In this document: positions 1 to 10,766 of the stretch, piece after piece
How the letters are laid out: every line of letters starts with the position of its first letter
How positions within the stretch are numbered: position 1 is the first letter of the stretch
NCBI RefSeq assembly: GCF_030269925.1
Contig: NC_085117.1
Span: 5,704,731-5,768,730 of the forward strand
Direction: 5' to 3'
DNA: 64,000 nucleotides
DNA from: Bombyx mori
Lineage: Eukaryota; Arthropoda; Insecta; Lepidoptera; Bombycidae
Notes under the pieces: generated by a model
Seen by the model: only the letters and a program-made list of their open reading frames with translations
What the model was told of the DNA's origin: nothing
Databases searched by the model: none
Made by a program: the position numbers and the translations under genes

Positions 1-29
1 TACGTTACTGTCTAAATTCTGTATGTTTT

Positions 30-430
30 TTTGGAACGAAGTTCCTTATGGGACGATGCGGAGAGGTACCCTAACCGTAAAAAAACGTCCGTAACGTTAG
101 ATTTTTATTATTTATGTATAGTCTTAGTATGATGGCTATACAGTGTCTAATGTATAGTCTACGTGATGACGGTTATTATTATTATTCATATAAATAGTTG
201 TTTCGTTGTATATTGTTATTATCTATTTTTATAAACCATTGTGAATAAAATAAAGTTGATCACTTTGTAATTTTTTTTTTATCTATAAAAAAATCATAAT
301 AAAAAATGTATACCCGAATAATTATTTTCTTTATACCTCGAATAGAACTTAAAATTAATATTTTTATAATAATGAACTTCATTCCTATCCGGTGTTCCCA
401 CGACACCACACATCATTTTTTTTAAATATT
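30..430 (+). mobile_element. Terminal-inverted-repeat element, GGAACGAAGTTCC family, copy 1
   Basis: The 17-base terminal motif GGAACGAAGTTCCTTAT lies at 33-49, and its reverse complement, with a few changes, at 369-385. A conserved stretch ending in CACACATC plus a T-run follows at about 386-425. The same ends recur at 38678-39050 and, inverted, at 40478-40807, and a truncated copy lies near 26880-26957. The middle differs between copies, as in non-autonomous DNA elements. No coding capacity is visible and I cannot name the superfamily. The T-run before the left end leaves open a retroposed origin. Confidence 0.6.
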
Positions 431-972
431 AGACGATGTTATTCCCTCAACACTAAAGGTGTTCGAGAACAGATGACAAATACTACTTTCGGAGCTGGAC
501 ATGAAACAGTTCGACACATCTACGATTAACCATCTCCAAAGATGTTCCTTACGATTTGCGTGGCTCTAAGAGGATAGCAGACGCATCAAATTGTAGTGCA
601 TTATTTCCCAAGAAAATTATCATGGAAGCAAAAAATAAGAAGACATGATAATCTTCAAATCGCGTGACAGCCTCCTTCACCTCATCCCAGTTTCCTCGAA
701 AAATAATTTAACAGACATTTCCCACAGTTATACCACATGTCTGTTATTTTTTGTATTTGTAATCCGATGGTATCCGAAAGAAGATAAGCGGCAGAACAAG
801 GATTTGTAGGATCTACATATTATAGTAGAATTAATATCATTATAGTGGATTTGAATATTGCATGCAGTATCCCATGTTATTATATTGGTTAAATATGATA
901 TGATGATCGGAAAACATATCCAACGACACCCTTAAAATTCACTTGGCGCAGCTGCGTGGTCCCGTGGCTCAC
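431..972. other. Unannotated AT-rich spacer
   Basis: No open frame of note, no tRNA-like boxes and no repeat shared with the rest of the window were recognised. Confidence 0.5.
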
Positions 973-1180
973 CGCATCGATCAGCATTATCCTTAATTAG
1001 CCATGTAGAAAGTTAACAATATATTTTCAAATATTGCTCTGCTTATATTTAAAACGATAACGATTTAAAAATAATTTTATTTGTTCTACGTCAGCGCTAC
1101 GAAGCTACGAGGCTACGGGGCTACGAGCCCTCAAAACGTCTACGATGCAATTTTCACTATGAAGATAGATGGATGCATAG
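973..1180 (+). repeat. Interspersed repeat with (GCTACGAGG)n core, copy 1
   Basis: This stretch of about 208 bp matches 34157-34361 in inverted orientation over its whole length. Shared landmarks are GCATCGATCAGCATTATCC at one end, a series of GCTACGA(A/G)G-like 9-mers in the middle (about 1093-1125) and GCAATTTTCACTATGAAGAT near the other end. No coding frame or poly(A) tail is visible. The class is unknown. Confidence 0.65.
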
Positions 1181-2364
1181 GTCTAATATTATTTGGTTGT
1201 TAAAATTCGTCATCTATCTCTCTCCTACTTGAGTGAGCATCCGTGTGGACAGCTGCTATACAATAACACATTTACATGTTTTCGTCAAGTATGAAGTTCA
1301 AGTATGAAAAGTGAATGTGGTGTCAATTGTTTATAGCAACGATAATTGCGAGAAAAATGAAACCATTCCATCAGTATTTTCTTATGACGTTGTCACGTTC
1401 AACTATCGTCAGTAAACCGACTTTATAGAAAACCGATTTTTTAAAATGTAATTAATCACTTACAACGAAGCGGAACGTGGCGCTCGTAATAATTATCGCG
1501 TTTCCAAGAAATTTAGAACAAGCCGCTGGTTACTATACAAATTCCCGGAAGTCTAGTGCGCGCACCCTTCCAGCCATAGAGAAATATGACCGCGTTGTGT
1601 GCAGGTTCGTGGTGTTCTCCAAATCGTATTTAAATAAACGAGGTAAGTGAGAGGGCAATATTGTTGTGGCGGCATAGCAGCGTGTCGGCGTAACGTCGCG
1701 CGTCGTGAGTTATTGTGATCACTTGAGGACAGGCTTACCTTTAGCAGTGTTTGGACAATTTAGCGTATAAACTTGTAGGTCATTTTAGGCCCCCTTCTGG
1801 TTCGTATGTATTAAGACGAATGACAAACACCATTGTTTGTTAATTTGAATATTTTGATTTGTTATTGATACTGCAATTAGCTTGAAATACGAACTATTTA
1901 AGCGTAGTGGCAGCCTGGAGGGCTCACTATTCAGTCCCCGGCGGGGTGATGTAGCGCCCGCTATCGATCCCGGGTCCGTGGAACCACGCCCCGACGCCGC
2001 GTTACGGTGCTCTCCATGTACACAGCGCTTATTCAAAACAGAGGGTCTAATTGTAAATATACTCTGGATACTACAAAAACTAATATAAATGTCTACTTCG
2101 ATTTATAATTGTATAATTATTCAGGGCAATTCGGGTAAATTGTAATATAATCAGGAAAAAAATTTGTGCGTGTAAACTCCGACGAGAGACTAAGTTCACT
2201 CATTAAGTGCAATTTACATTAAATATACGATATGCAAAGGGATTAATGAGGATAAATTAATTGAGCTTTTGAAATATTCTGCTTACACAGCACTATCAGA
2301 ATACAAGGCAGTTAAAAATGATTTTGAGCTAACGTGTTTGTTTATGCAATAACCTACTTTTGAA
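1181..2364. other. Unannotated region with a GC-richer patch
   Basis: No gene is supported. Around 1560-2030 base composition is less AT-rich and short frames of 68 and 83 codons overlap on opposite strands, but neither shows a recognisable domain. An exon or promoter of a host gene cannot be excluded. Confidence 0.4.
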
Positions 2365-2750
2365 CTGGTCCTCATTCCCGATCCTGTGGACCGAATGGTA
2401 AACATTCCATGTCACCCTAAGGACGTTATTACGGATCCTTCCGATCCATTCACGGTGCTTTTAAGTGCTTCAAGCACCGATCACTGTCCTCGCCGAACCC
2501 GTCGCTTGCGACGCAGGGCTTGAGAGTAAATTAACCCTCAGACACAGCCCACTGAGTTTCTCGCTGGATCTTCTCAGTGGGTCGCGCTTCCGATCCGGTG
2601 GTAGATTCTGCACTGCACATTCGAAGCACTGCTCTTGCTAGAGTCAATGTTAGCAACACTCCCGGATTGAGCCCCGTAAACTCACCTACACGTCAAGGAG
2701 AAACCGAAATAGCCTCTCAAGGCAGCATAGGAGGGAAAAAGAAAACTGTT
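2365..2750 (-). repeat. Short interspersed repeat B (GAGAAGATCCGGCGAGAAAC family), long copy
   Basis: This is a roughly 385-bp copy of a second interspersed family. Read on the minus strand it has the landmarks CTACCACCGGATCGGAA, GAGAAGATCC(A/G)GCGAGAAAC and GACGGGTTCGGCGAGGA. Other copies lie at 27461-27820 (+), 35105-35300 (-), 39718-39850 (+) and 56122-56329 (-). A short open frame at 2577-2798 is incidental. I regard it as a Bombyx SINE-like family but do not assign a name with confidence. Confidence 0.7.
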
Positions 2751-3833
2751 CCTGATTTTGAATTAATTTCCAATTTCATACCAGCATATTGTAAATGAGA
2801 TAGAATCAAAACGGGAATTTATTTACCAAATCTTACAATATTTATATATTTATTATAAAAGACACAAGAACAGGATTAATTTTAATTATTAAATTTCATT
2901 CTACAAGATCGAACACTGTGAACACTGAACGAATCATGTCATTCACGACATTGCAAGTCTTTAAAGGGAGAGGAAGGGAGGCAGACTAAGTAAGCCTTTA
3001 CAATCAATAAAATAAATGTATATCTATAAATTAGATTCAAACAAGTCTGGTCTCATACGATTTGCTAGATTTTTCTGGGCCTACTCAGAAAAGCTTGTCA
3101 CTCAGCATCCTCGCCAAGTTCGTTTGAAATTTCGACGATACTTGAGTTAGTAAGTACACTTTGCTCATTTGCCAGAGAAAACTAATTAAAAACTATAGTA
3201 AACATTCTGTACTAAGTTGTTTATGTTTCGTCTCATTACGTCACGTTTTCAAAGAATATATCCAAGACGAGTAGCTAGCGGAGCTAGTGGCTCCACTAAC
3301 TAAAACGTAATCTCCTTTTTATCGAATCAATATCTGATGTCAAACCAATATATTATGTACATATAATACACCAGACTCAGATATACTTGTCCTTCGACTT
3401 TCGTTGTTTCACAAGATCTTTTTGTATTTTATTCACAGTCAGTGCACAAAAAGTAGCTATCATAGAACACAAAATACTCGTATGAGAGACGCTTGAATTA
3501 GATCGTGACATTGTAGATTTTTAAGTACCCGTGTAACTAGGCGCACTTGTAGAATGTCATTAAAATATTGAACTGATTGAAATTTGAAACTCAAAGTGGG
3601 TGGTGGTGTTTTGTTAAGCTCCGAAGCTGATAATGCTGGTACTGTGAGATTCTTTGCCCGTTTTGATTCGTATCATCAATTGAAGTCGTATTGATTGTGA
3701 AGTATTTATAGATTCCGTGATCTTACCCTAGTGGTAGTGAGCGACTTGATTGCGTCTGTCATACTGCGCATTCATCTAATAAATCTAATAAAATCATATA
3801 AAATAGGTAGGCTAATCACTCTAAGAGGGTACT
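2751..3833. other. Unannotated AT-rich spacer
   Basis: No long open frame and no repeat shared with other parts of the window were seen. Confidence 0.45.
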
Positions 3834-4330
3834 GTGACGAACAAGAACGAACGAACGAACAATGCCAGGGGCATAGCCAAGCCACTGCCTACCGTTAAGT
3901 ACTCTCCACAAGCCTCGTTTGAAGAAGGACATATAATAGCGCTCGGGAAACACCGTGGAGGGGAGTTCATTCCAAAGCCGGATGGTACGTGGCAAAAAAG
4001 ATGTTTGGAAATGCACTGTCGATGAACGCAGCAGTTCCAGATAATATGGATGAGCTCTGCTCCAATGACGGGAGGTGCGATGATAAAAGGAGATGAGGGA
4101 TCATCTCGAATAATTCCTCAGAGAATCGAAGTCCCTCCGTAGACCAAGAGGTTCCAAGCGATCCGCGAAAACGGGACTATCGACCATCCGAACTGCCCGT
4201 TTCTGTATGGAGTCAAAGGGTAGCTGGTATTTGGGAGCCCCGGCCAGAGGTACGATCAGTACTCCATGCGAGGCCAGACTTGTGCTTTATAAAGTCTCTG
4301 CCCAGGCGTGAAATACCGCATTTGTATGCA
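3834..4330 (-). pseudogene. Jockey/CR1-type LINE, C-terminal fragment of the reverse transcriptase ORF
   Basis: On the minus strand, 4016-3816 encodes 66 residues with the motif SFLPRTIRLWNELPSTVFP. This RT-(I/V)-RLWNELP signature is typical of the extreme C-terminus of ORF2 proteins in jockey/CR1-like non-LTR retrotransposons. Further upstream on the same strand (4330-4020) a broken frame still reads YKAQV...MEY, LLPFDSIQKRAVRIVD and RLEPLGLRRDF, all family-typical, interrupted by stops and frameshifts. The copy is truncated before the reverse transcriptase palm. It is a dead 5'-truncated insertion. A second copy lies at 28098-28310 (+) and its 3' tail recurs at 30839-30958. Confidence 0.8.
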
Positions 4331-4711
4331 TGGAAATCAAATGACATTTTAAAACGTTTTTAATGGATTTGGATGCAAAAAAGCTTATGTAGAAGTATTT
4401 TTAAGTTTGAATGCTCACATTTGATCGTTGGTAATTATTCATTGCTAATGACATGTGCAAAAAGTGTATCGAAGTAATTTGCTCACCAGCCATTTTAGGT
4501 TCTTTGGTAACTTCGATCAAAAGTTTGGTAAGAAGAAAATAAATCTAAAGTAAAATCTAAAATAAATCTAATCTATCTAATCAGTCACTAGCAGTTCTGC
4601 TAAGTTTTATAATTTTTAATAAAGCTATAGCATCTACAGACACGCGGCGACGCAATAAGAATAATTAAGAGAATAATTTAAAAATATAAATTTTAAATTT
4701 AATATTAATAT
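4331..4711. other. Unannotated spacer
   Basis: AT-rich; no feature recognised. Confidence 0.4.
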
Positions 4712-4969
4712 TGTTACACCGGTGAGAGTAACGTCATCTATCGCCGAATAACCGAACGAATATCGAATGATCTAGTAACATCTAGAACGCTCAAGAAGTA
4801 CAACGCCATCTATTGTCTGACATCGGAAACACATCGAAGACACTCGACTTGTGAGAAATGTTCTCGACGATCCTAGGGACGTCGTATCGACTATAAACGC
4901 GTTGCAGAGATGGCACGCAGTCAGTCAGTAATCGGAACTACTCGAAGCGAAATAGCGAACGGATCACTC
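4712..4969 (+). mobile_element. LTR fragment (5' part) of the TGTTACGCCGG family
   Basis: This matches the first two thirds of the solo LTRs at 14851-15201 and 23583-23963. It shares the TGTTAC start, two (C)GCCATCTAT-like motifs, TATAAA near 4893 and a following TCAGT. It diverges after about 4969 and lacks the GCGTAACA-type 3' end, so it is a truncated LTR. The four bases before it are ATAT, but with no 3' end the target duplication cannot be confirmed. Confidence 0.65.
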
Positions 4970-5430
4970 ATTGAGGATTTGCTGGATAGATATTTTGTTA
5001 CCACATGATATTGTTGCACGATCCAGCTTCCAGTTAATGTGTCGCTACACTGGGCTTCCATCCAAATCGGAAATGTTTTCATCTACAAAAATAAAGTGAT
5101 CCGCCCAAAGCTTCACTCCTCCTAGAACTCTAAGTTTAAAAACCGCACTTGAGGTCTGTGCAATGACCCGGTGAAGGTCGAGACGTCTCAGTCGATCCCA
5201 GACATTGTAAGTATACGTGTCTAGATAAAATTAAATTATATCTGTAACGATGTGTTGGCTTTAGGATATTATGTACACAGAATATGCGTGACTAAATATT
5301 TTGTAATTTGAAAAGGTGCTAAATCTTTCGTTTATATTATATTTTATATCTTGACTTTACTGTCCGCAGTATCATTTTATCTCATAAAGTGTAACCGACA
5401 GTAGAACCTGCGGGCTTTGAACTACCAATC
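4970..5430. other. Unannotated spacer
   Basis: No feature recognised; this is sequence following the broken LTR. Confidence 0.35.
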
Positions 5431-5880
5431 TTTTTTTTTTACTCACGTAATCGTTGCTCGCCTAAGAGACTTTTAAGAGGCCGAGCCTCCTACGAGGTCC
5501 CCGCGCCTAGGGGGCGCATATGTGGGACTTGACGATCTGCAAGGTGTTGGGAGCAGACCGCGGGCCTAAGGAATTTTAGGGCCCACCTACTAAAGGACTC
5601 CCCTGCACTCTTACATCCGACATCCGATCCCCGGGGGGGTCAAAACCTGGTCAGAGTAGGGGGGTTCCCGCGGTTAACACTACAACCAGACACGCGGCGC
5701 TACCCCGAGGACGCTCGACCGACGGGTCGTCGAGGCGATAGTCGACGACCAACAACGTCGGTCTCCGCGGTACGGCGGCCCTACCAAGCCACCCGGGCGA
5801 TGCCGCTGGTGTTCCGGGATACCCCGCTGGACCATAACCAGCCTGCCGGGTCGGAACGCGATACACCGCCGTCCTGGAGC
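5431..5880 (-). pseudogene. GC-rich LINE 3' end, copy 1
   Basis: The stretch begins with a T-run, which is poly(A) on the minus strand. It contains CCCCGCGCCTAGGGGGCGC and CAGCCTGCCGGGT(C)GGAACGCGATACACC. The same landmarks occur at 58040-58560 in the opposite orientation, ending there in an A-run. A 71-codon minus-strand frame (5866-5651) corresponds in part to a frame of the other copy. GC content is far above the surroundings. I infer the 3' end of a non-LTR retrotransposon, perhaps R1-like, from the poly(A) and high GC; no reverse transcriptase motif is present. Confidence 0.5.
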
Positions 5881-5919
5881 CTAAGAGACTATTCTAACTT
5901 CGCCGGATAGGTTCTATCA

Positions 5920-6050
5920 GAAATCTACCACTATATTGAAGAAATTGCGACCCATTGAAGTGACGATCCGGCTAGAAGCTCAATGAACTGTGTCTATGAG
6001 CGAGATTGTACGTCGAGCTCTTTGATGAGAACGGTGAACGGTCATTGTAA
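5920..6050 (+). repeat. Degenerate fragment of repeat B
   Basis: It shares TCTACCACTAT, GACGATCCGGCTAGAAGCTC and a GAGAACGGTGAACGG(T) block with the repeat B copies at 27461-27820 and 2365-2750, but is strongly diverged. Confidence 0.45.
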
Positions 6051-6062
6051 AGATATATATTT

Positions 6063-6310
6063 TACTGGTGGTAGGATCTCTTGTGAGGCCGCGTGGGTAA
6101 GTACCACCACCCTGCCTATTTCTGCCGTGAAGCAGTAATGCGTTTCGGTTTGAAGGGTGGGGTAGCCATTGTAACTATACTTGAGACCTTAGAACTTATA
6201 TTTCAAGGTGGGTGGCACATTTACGTTGTAGATGTCTATGGGCTCCAGTAACGACTTAACGCCGGGTGGGCTGTGAGCACGTCCATCCCATCTAAGCAAT
6301 AAGAAAAAAA
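6063..6310 (+). mobile_element. SINE A (Bm1-like), 5'-truncated copy
   Basis: The body runs from ACTGGTGGTAGGA to AAGCAATAAGAAAAAAA. It contains GCCGTGAAGCAGTAATGCG, TATATTTCAAGGTGGGTGG and GATGTCTATGGGCTCCAGTA, and ends in an A-rich tail. The tRNA-like head seen at 7100-7195 is missing. Confidence 0.85.
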
Positions 6311-6750
6311 CTACTATAGAACATAGATGAGCTGTGAGTCCGTGTGATGTTGAGAGGACGCCTGTTATTTAGAATGCAGGCGGCATAGTGCAATTTAATA
6401 ATGTTTTCTTTTGAACTCAGTTGTGATCATTAACATTACTTATGAAACATTCCCCATTAAACCTAGCCTTTAAGCCCGAAAACACGATAAATCCGTTCCT
6501 GTTTTTTTTTATGAAAATTTGCGAAATGGAAAATCCGCAGCGCTATAGAGGTGGAGTCTGCGGCGGACTTATTGATAACGACGAGATTAAGCTGCGGGAT
6601 TAGAAGCCGCAATCTGCCAACACACGGGGATGTACTCGCGATGTGAATGCATAGGGTCATCAGACTCCTGCTCATTACATAGTGAGCACTGGTGGTGAGC
6701 AGTGACTTATTGTACCACGCGTTCGGATTTCATTCCTGGTCGGAGATAGT
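6311..6750. other. Unannotated spacer between two SINEs
   Basis: No feature recognised. A 70-codon minus-strand frame at 6463-6675 has no domain. Confidence 0.35.
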
Positions 6751-7195
6751 TTTTTTATATTTATTGCTTAGATGGGTGGACGAGCTTACAGCCCACCTGG
6801 TGTTAAGTGGTTACTGGAGCCCATGGACATCCACAACGTAAATGCGCCACCCACCTTGAGATATAAGTTCTAAGGTCTCATGTTTTAGTTACAACGGCTG
6901 CCCCACCCTTCAAGCCGAAACACATTACTGCTTCACGGCAGAAATAGGCAGGGCGGTGGTACCCACCCGCGCGGACTCACAAGAGGTCCTACCACCAGTA
7001 ATTACGCAAATTATAATTTTGCGGATTTCATTTTTATTACACAATGTTATTCCTTCACCGGAAGTCAATCGTGAACATTTGTTTAGTACGTATTTCATTA
7101 CAAAAATTAGTACCCGCCTGAGATTCGGACATCGGTGCATCGCGCTCAACACGAATGCACCGGACGTCTTATCCATTAGGCCACGACGACTTCAA
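6751..7195 (-). mobile_element. SINE A (Bm1-like), full-length copy with tRNA-Arg-like head
   Basis: This is the only copy in the window in which head, body and tail of the SINE are all present (about 445 bp). On the minus strand the head carries an A box, TGGCCTAATGGATAAGACG (7183-7165), and a B box, ATGTCCGAATCTC (7133-7121). Both resemble tRNA-Arg internal RNA polymerase III promoters. The body follows, with ACTGGTGGTAGGACCTC-type sequence, and the LINE-related tail ends in a run of A (T-run at 6751). Such elements are transcribed by Pol III and mobilised by a LINE-encoded reverse transcriptase. They encode no protein. Confidence 0.85.
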
Positions 7196-7399
7196 ATAGT
7201 ATATTTGTTACAGATATTCAATGGTCGATACCTAATATACCTACTTGTGTCTTGGTTGTTTCCTGCTCTCAGAGCACCGGAGATGTCTTAAGTCGTTGAA
7301 TGTGGTCGTTTTTTTGTTTAAAATAATAAAAAAAACATGTGAATTTTTAATAAAAAAGGACCAAGCCTTATCACCTATATTCATTTACGAGAACTTCTA

Positions 7400-7620
7400 T
7401 ATGGGCTATAGCACTAGGTGGAAATATTGATCACAAATTGACAAAAATCACGCTTTTTAACCAACTCGCATTGGTCTTAGCGTGATGTAGCCTATAGCCT
7501 TTTTCGATAAATGGGCTATCTAACACTGAAAGAATTTTTCAAATCGGACCAGTAGTTCCAGAGATTAGCGCGTTCAAACAAACAAACTCTTCAGCTTTAT
7601 AATATTAGTACGAGTATAGA
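7400..7620 (-). mobile_element. Helitron B (TATACTAATATTATAAAG family), copy 1
   Basis: On the minus strand it starts with TCTATACTCGTACTAATATT near 7620, with an A just upstream as expected for Helitron insertion between A and T. GAACTACTGGTCCGATTTGA follows. Copies at 9333-9532 and 11039-11261 share the 5' end. The 3' terminus is uncertain, so the left boundary is approximate. It is non-autonomous. Confidence 0.65.
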
Positions 7621-8721
7621 TTATCAAAGGTGGCGTAGACTTACGTACCAGACTTACTTCAGTATCGCATATAATTTAGTGCATCGTTTTCCCATTTCCG
7701 TGTCCTGAGTACGATTCTGCTTGGCAGGGCTCCCCGGGACGTGCATGCGGTAGTCTGCAGCCGTCGCATGAGGTCTCCTCGCTATTACCTGATGTTATTC
7801 GAGTCAATCTTAGCATACTGTTACATGTTTGAGATTCTCTGTCTACTACATATTATCCGATGCAAAACCCGATTACTCCCCATCTCTTTGATGGTGCGGT
7901 CTGTTATTGATCCGTGCTAGTTGGTGCCATTTCCGCGTCTGGTTGGACCATAAAGCAGTCATGTGCTCTGGTTTCAGGTCAGCCATTTTTGAGTGAGCCA
8001 TTATTTCAACTGAGTCGTCTGTGATGGGGCTCACATCGCGGTGGCCGAGCCGTGAGCTCTGCTCGCTATAAAAAGACTTAAATTAAATCAGAACATTTGG
8101 AAACTTGTTCGATAAATAATCAGTCAAAATTGGAGCATGCCTCAAGATCTAATTACCGTATAGTCGCATATTACAATTGCTACTGAGGGTAAAACTTCTT
8201 TCAAACCGCTATGACAAAAAAGACAAACACAAAAAGACAAAGAAATCTATAGGATTTAGCCCGGGAGAGAATGAGACAAAATATATTTGAAAGTTCCAGT
8301 TCCACTGCTTGAACTCACAGAACGTACAGTGACCTGGTACTAACTGCTGGCCGGAGCCTACGGACGCATTACTCTTTCGGGATACACACTTTACACTCTA
8401 TAGGGGCCCCTCCACCTAACTATAAGAAAAGTATTTTTTTCGAAAAACCCTAAAATAAATGGAATTCTTTTACTTTCTACTAAACCACACACAGCTTGGC
8501 CATTCAGTAAATTTTGAGAGAGCTTGGTTGGTAGGTGTTAATGCGCCCTACAACCCGGACGTTGTACCTTCGGATTTCGCCTTGTTTCCGTCTCCTTAAA
8601 TTTATATAGAAGGAGTGTTGTTTAACGCAAGGCAAACCAGAGCGCGGTGTTGACAGCAGTGCCACAATAAGGCAATACTCCGCCCCCATGTCCCACCCGT
8701 CTGCTGCTGACAACCGCGGCT
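7621..8721. other. Unannotated spacer
   Basis: No gene supported. A patch of mixed composition at 7690-8080 could be an old LINE remnant, but I find no coding motif. Confidence 0.35.
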
Positions 8722-8960
8722 TACTGGTGGTAGGACCTCTTGTGAGTCTATACGGGTAGGCATCACCGCCCTGCCTATTTCTGCCGTGAAGCAGTAATAC
8801 GTTTCGGTTTGAAGGGTGGGGCAGCCGTTGTAAATATACTGAGACCTTAGAAATTATATCTCAAGGTGGGTGGCGCATTTACGTTGTAGATGTCCGTGGG
8901 TTTCAGTAACCACTTAACATCAGGTTGTGAGCTCGTCCACCCATCTATGCAATAAAAAAA
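8722..8960 (+). mobile_element. SINE A (Bm1-like), 5'-truncated copy
   Basis: The body starts TTACTGGTGGTAGGACCTC and ends CCATCTATGCAATAAAAAAA. Internal landmarks match the other copies. The tRNA head is absent. Confidence 0.85.
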
Positions 8961-9332
8961 AATACTTGCCACCGATGCTAACACCTCGACCGACAAATCG
9001 TCGACTCATCTAAATCAATAAGAGCTAATCTACCGCGCCTGCACAAATGTGTTCTTAAATAGCATACCCGCGATATCAGTTTTATAATGTAACAAGCGGT
9101 CCGCTCCGGCTCCGCTCTGGTCTTTAACAAAAATTTCAACGATATTTGACGTTTTTTTATTTTGTTAAATAAAAGAACACTTATCCCGGCATAACTATGA
9201 TAGTTAGACATATGCTGTCGCGACACGTTATGTAAATAATAATGTGTTCTACAAAGTCGTAGTACATTATTTTATTCTATCGTCAATAGTTTTTGCAGGG
9301 CACGCGTTATAAGAATATTTTAGGTAATTTTT
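8961..9332. other. Unannotated spacer
   Basis: AT-rich; no feature recognised. Confidence 0.35.
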
Positions 9333-9532
9333 TTACACCTTGAGTTACATTATTGGAGTTTTAGTAAGGTTCCTTAATTTTTTTCAAAAAGATTATAGAC
9401 TATGTCACTCGGGAATAGTATAGCTTCCAAACAGTGGAAGAATTTTCCAAATCGGTTCAATAGTTTTGGAGCCTATTCAATACAAGCAAACAAATCTTTC
9501 CTCTTTATAATATTATAGTATAGAAGTATAGA
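9333..9532 (-). mobile_element. Helitron B, copy 2
   Basis: On the minus strand the 5' end reads TCTATACTTCTATACTATAA at 9532, followed by the family sequence AAACTATTGAACCGATTTGG. An A precedes the TC. The 3' end is not clear-cut. Confidence 0.6.
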
Positions 9533-9869
9533 TAATTTATTAATAAATAGTGACGCAAGTAGTTGACCTGTAGCGGCTCGGGGAGGAATGTAGGTTACCA
9601 GTAAATAGAGCGGTTCGTTTATAGACGACCCATCACCCTCATACTAATACACATCTGGGGAATTCTCATATTGAAAATGTCCTAAAACAAATAGACGTAG
9701 AGATCTACTTTTGTCTGGTTGGACAGATCAGTGCGTAGTTCGGCGGTGTGTGACACGAGACACCGCCGCCGCGCACTCTTGGACGCAGGGTCGAGCCCCC
9801 TTCTGATCCAGATCATATCGAACGGTGAAAGGTTATTTGGCTTAAACAATATTTTTGCACATTACAAGA
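9533..9869. other. Spacer with a weak tRNA-like patch
   Basis: At about 9720-9800 a GC-rich segment with GCAGGGTCGAGCCCCC could be a degenerate B box of a tRNA-derived SINE. No good A box or cloverleaf can be drawn, so it is not called. Confidence 0.25.
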
Positions 9870-10345
9870 GAGCTATATAAGTTTTAAATAAATTTTAATA
9901 AATTTGAATTAAAAATAGTGTAAGGTAAAATTATTTTATTGTAAAAAACCGTGGGGTGCTTTTCGGTATATTATCAAAACAACCCTTCTATTCATATCTG
10001 TTCATAAAATATTTATAACAATAAACTTTTTTTACAATAAAATCATTTTTTCTTACAGTAAATTTAATTCAAATTTATTAAAATTGATTTTCTATGTTTT
10101 AGTTGGATTTTCTTTAAAAGAGTATTTTGTAAGTTTTTTTAAACTATTATTTAATTTTATTTTTCAGTTTTTAGTTGAATTTTAATTTTTTCAATTTTTT
10201 TTTAAAATATTGAATTGTCATCGGTCCTTAAGAAGTATACCAAATTTCGAGTTAACGTTTTGATGGGGGTCAAAATCATGTTCAAAGATTCCGTTACATT
10301 CTAACATACATACGTCTGAAGCTAATAAAATCGTTATAATTAAGA
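9870..10345 (+). repeat. AT-rich repeat with inverted arms, copy 1
   Basis: It has copies at 29870-30345 (+) and 36735-37130 (-). The shared right part reads TATACCAAATTTCGAGTTAA and AAAATCATGTTCAAAGATTC and ends in GTCTGAAGCTAATAAAA. In this copy 9892-9948 and 10027-10087 form inverted arms of about 57-60 bases around CGTGGGGTGC. There is no protein motif and the class is unknown. Confidence 0.6.
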
Positions 10346-10536
10346 AAAATTTTCTTTAACTTATTTAATGAAGTAAATTTAATTGAATTGAAGTTTACTT
10401 GAATAACAATAAATAAAAAAAATTAGAAGTAGTTTTACTTTCCAATATTAAAAAAATAACTCATAATTTCGAAAATCTGATAATACAGCCGTGTCGCGTT
10501 AACTACTTTCAGTATCCCTCCACCTATATAATTGAA

Positions 10537-10754
10537 CTAGCGACCCGCCCTCGCTTCGCTTCGGAAACTGTAATTTATTATTGCTTTCTTCACTATTTAA
10601 TGGATGTTATTATACATATAAACCTTACTCTTCAATCACTCTATCTATTAAAAAAAACCGCATCAAAATCCGTTGCGTAGTTTTAAAGACTTAAGCATAC
10701 TTAGGGACCGATATAGGGACAGAGAAAGAGACTTTGTTTTATACTATGTAGTGA
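10537..10754 (-). mobile_element. Helitron C (TCACTACATAGTATAAAAC family), copy 1
   Basis: On the minus strand it runs from TCACTACATAGTATAAAAC (10754) to GAGGGCGGGTCGCTAG (10537). It matches the copy at 33238-33451 nearly end to end. The 3' CTAG is followed by T, as expected; the upstream base is not the expected A. It is non-autonomous, with no Rep/helicase. Confidence 0.75.
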
Positions 10755-10766
10755 AGTACATACTCA

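Noticed and set aside
7121..7190. tRNA-Arg-like boxes suggested a tRNA gene
   Set aside because: The boxes continue into the SINE A body and the cloverleaf cannot be closed; it is a SINE head.
6956..7291. 111-codon plus-strand frame
   Set aside because: It runs antisense through the full-length SINE A.
9720..9800. Possible degenerate tRNA or third SINE
   Set aside because: Only a B-box-like patch; no A box, no stem pairing, no second copy.
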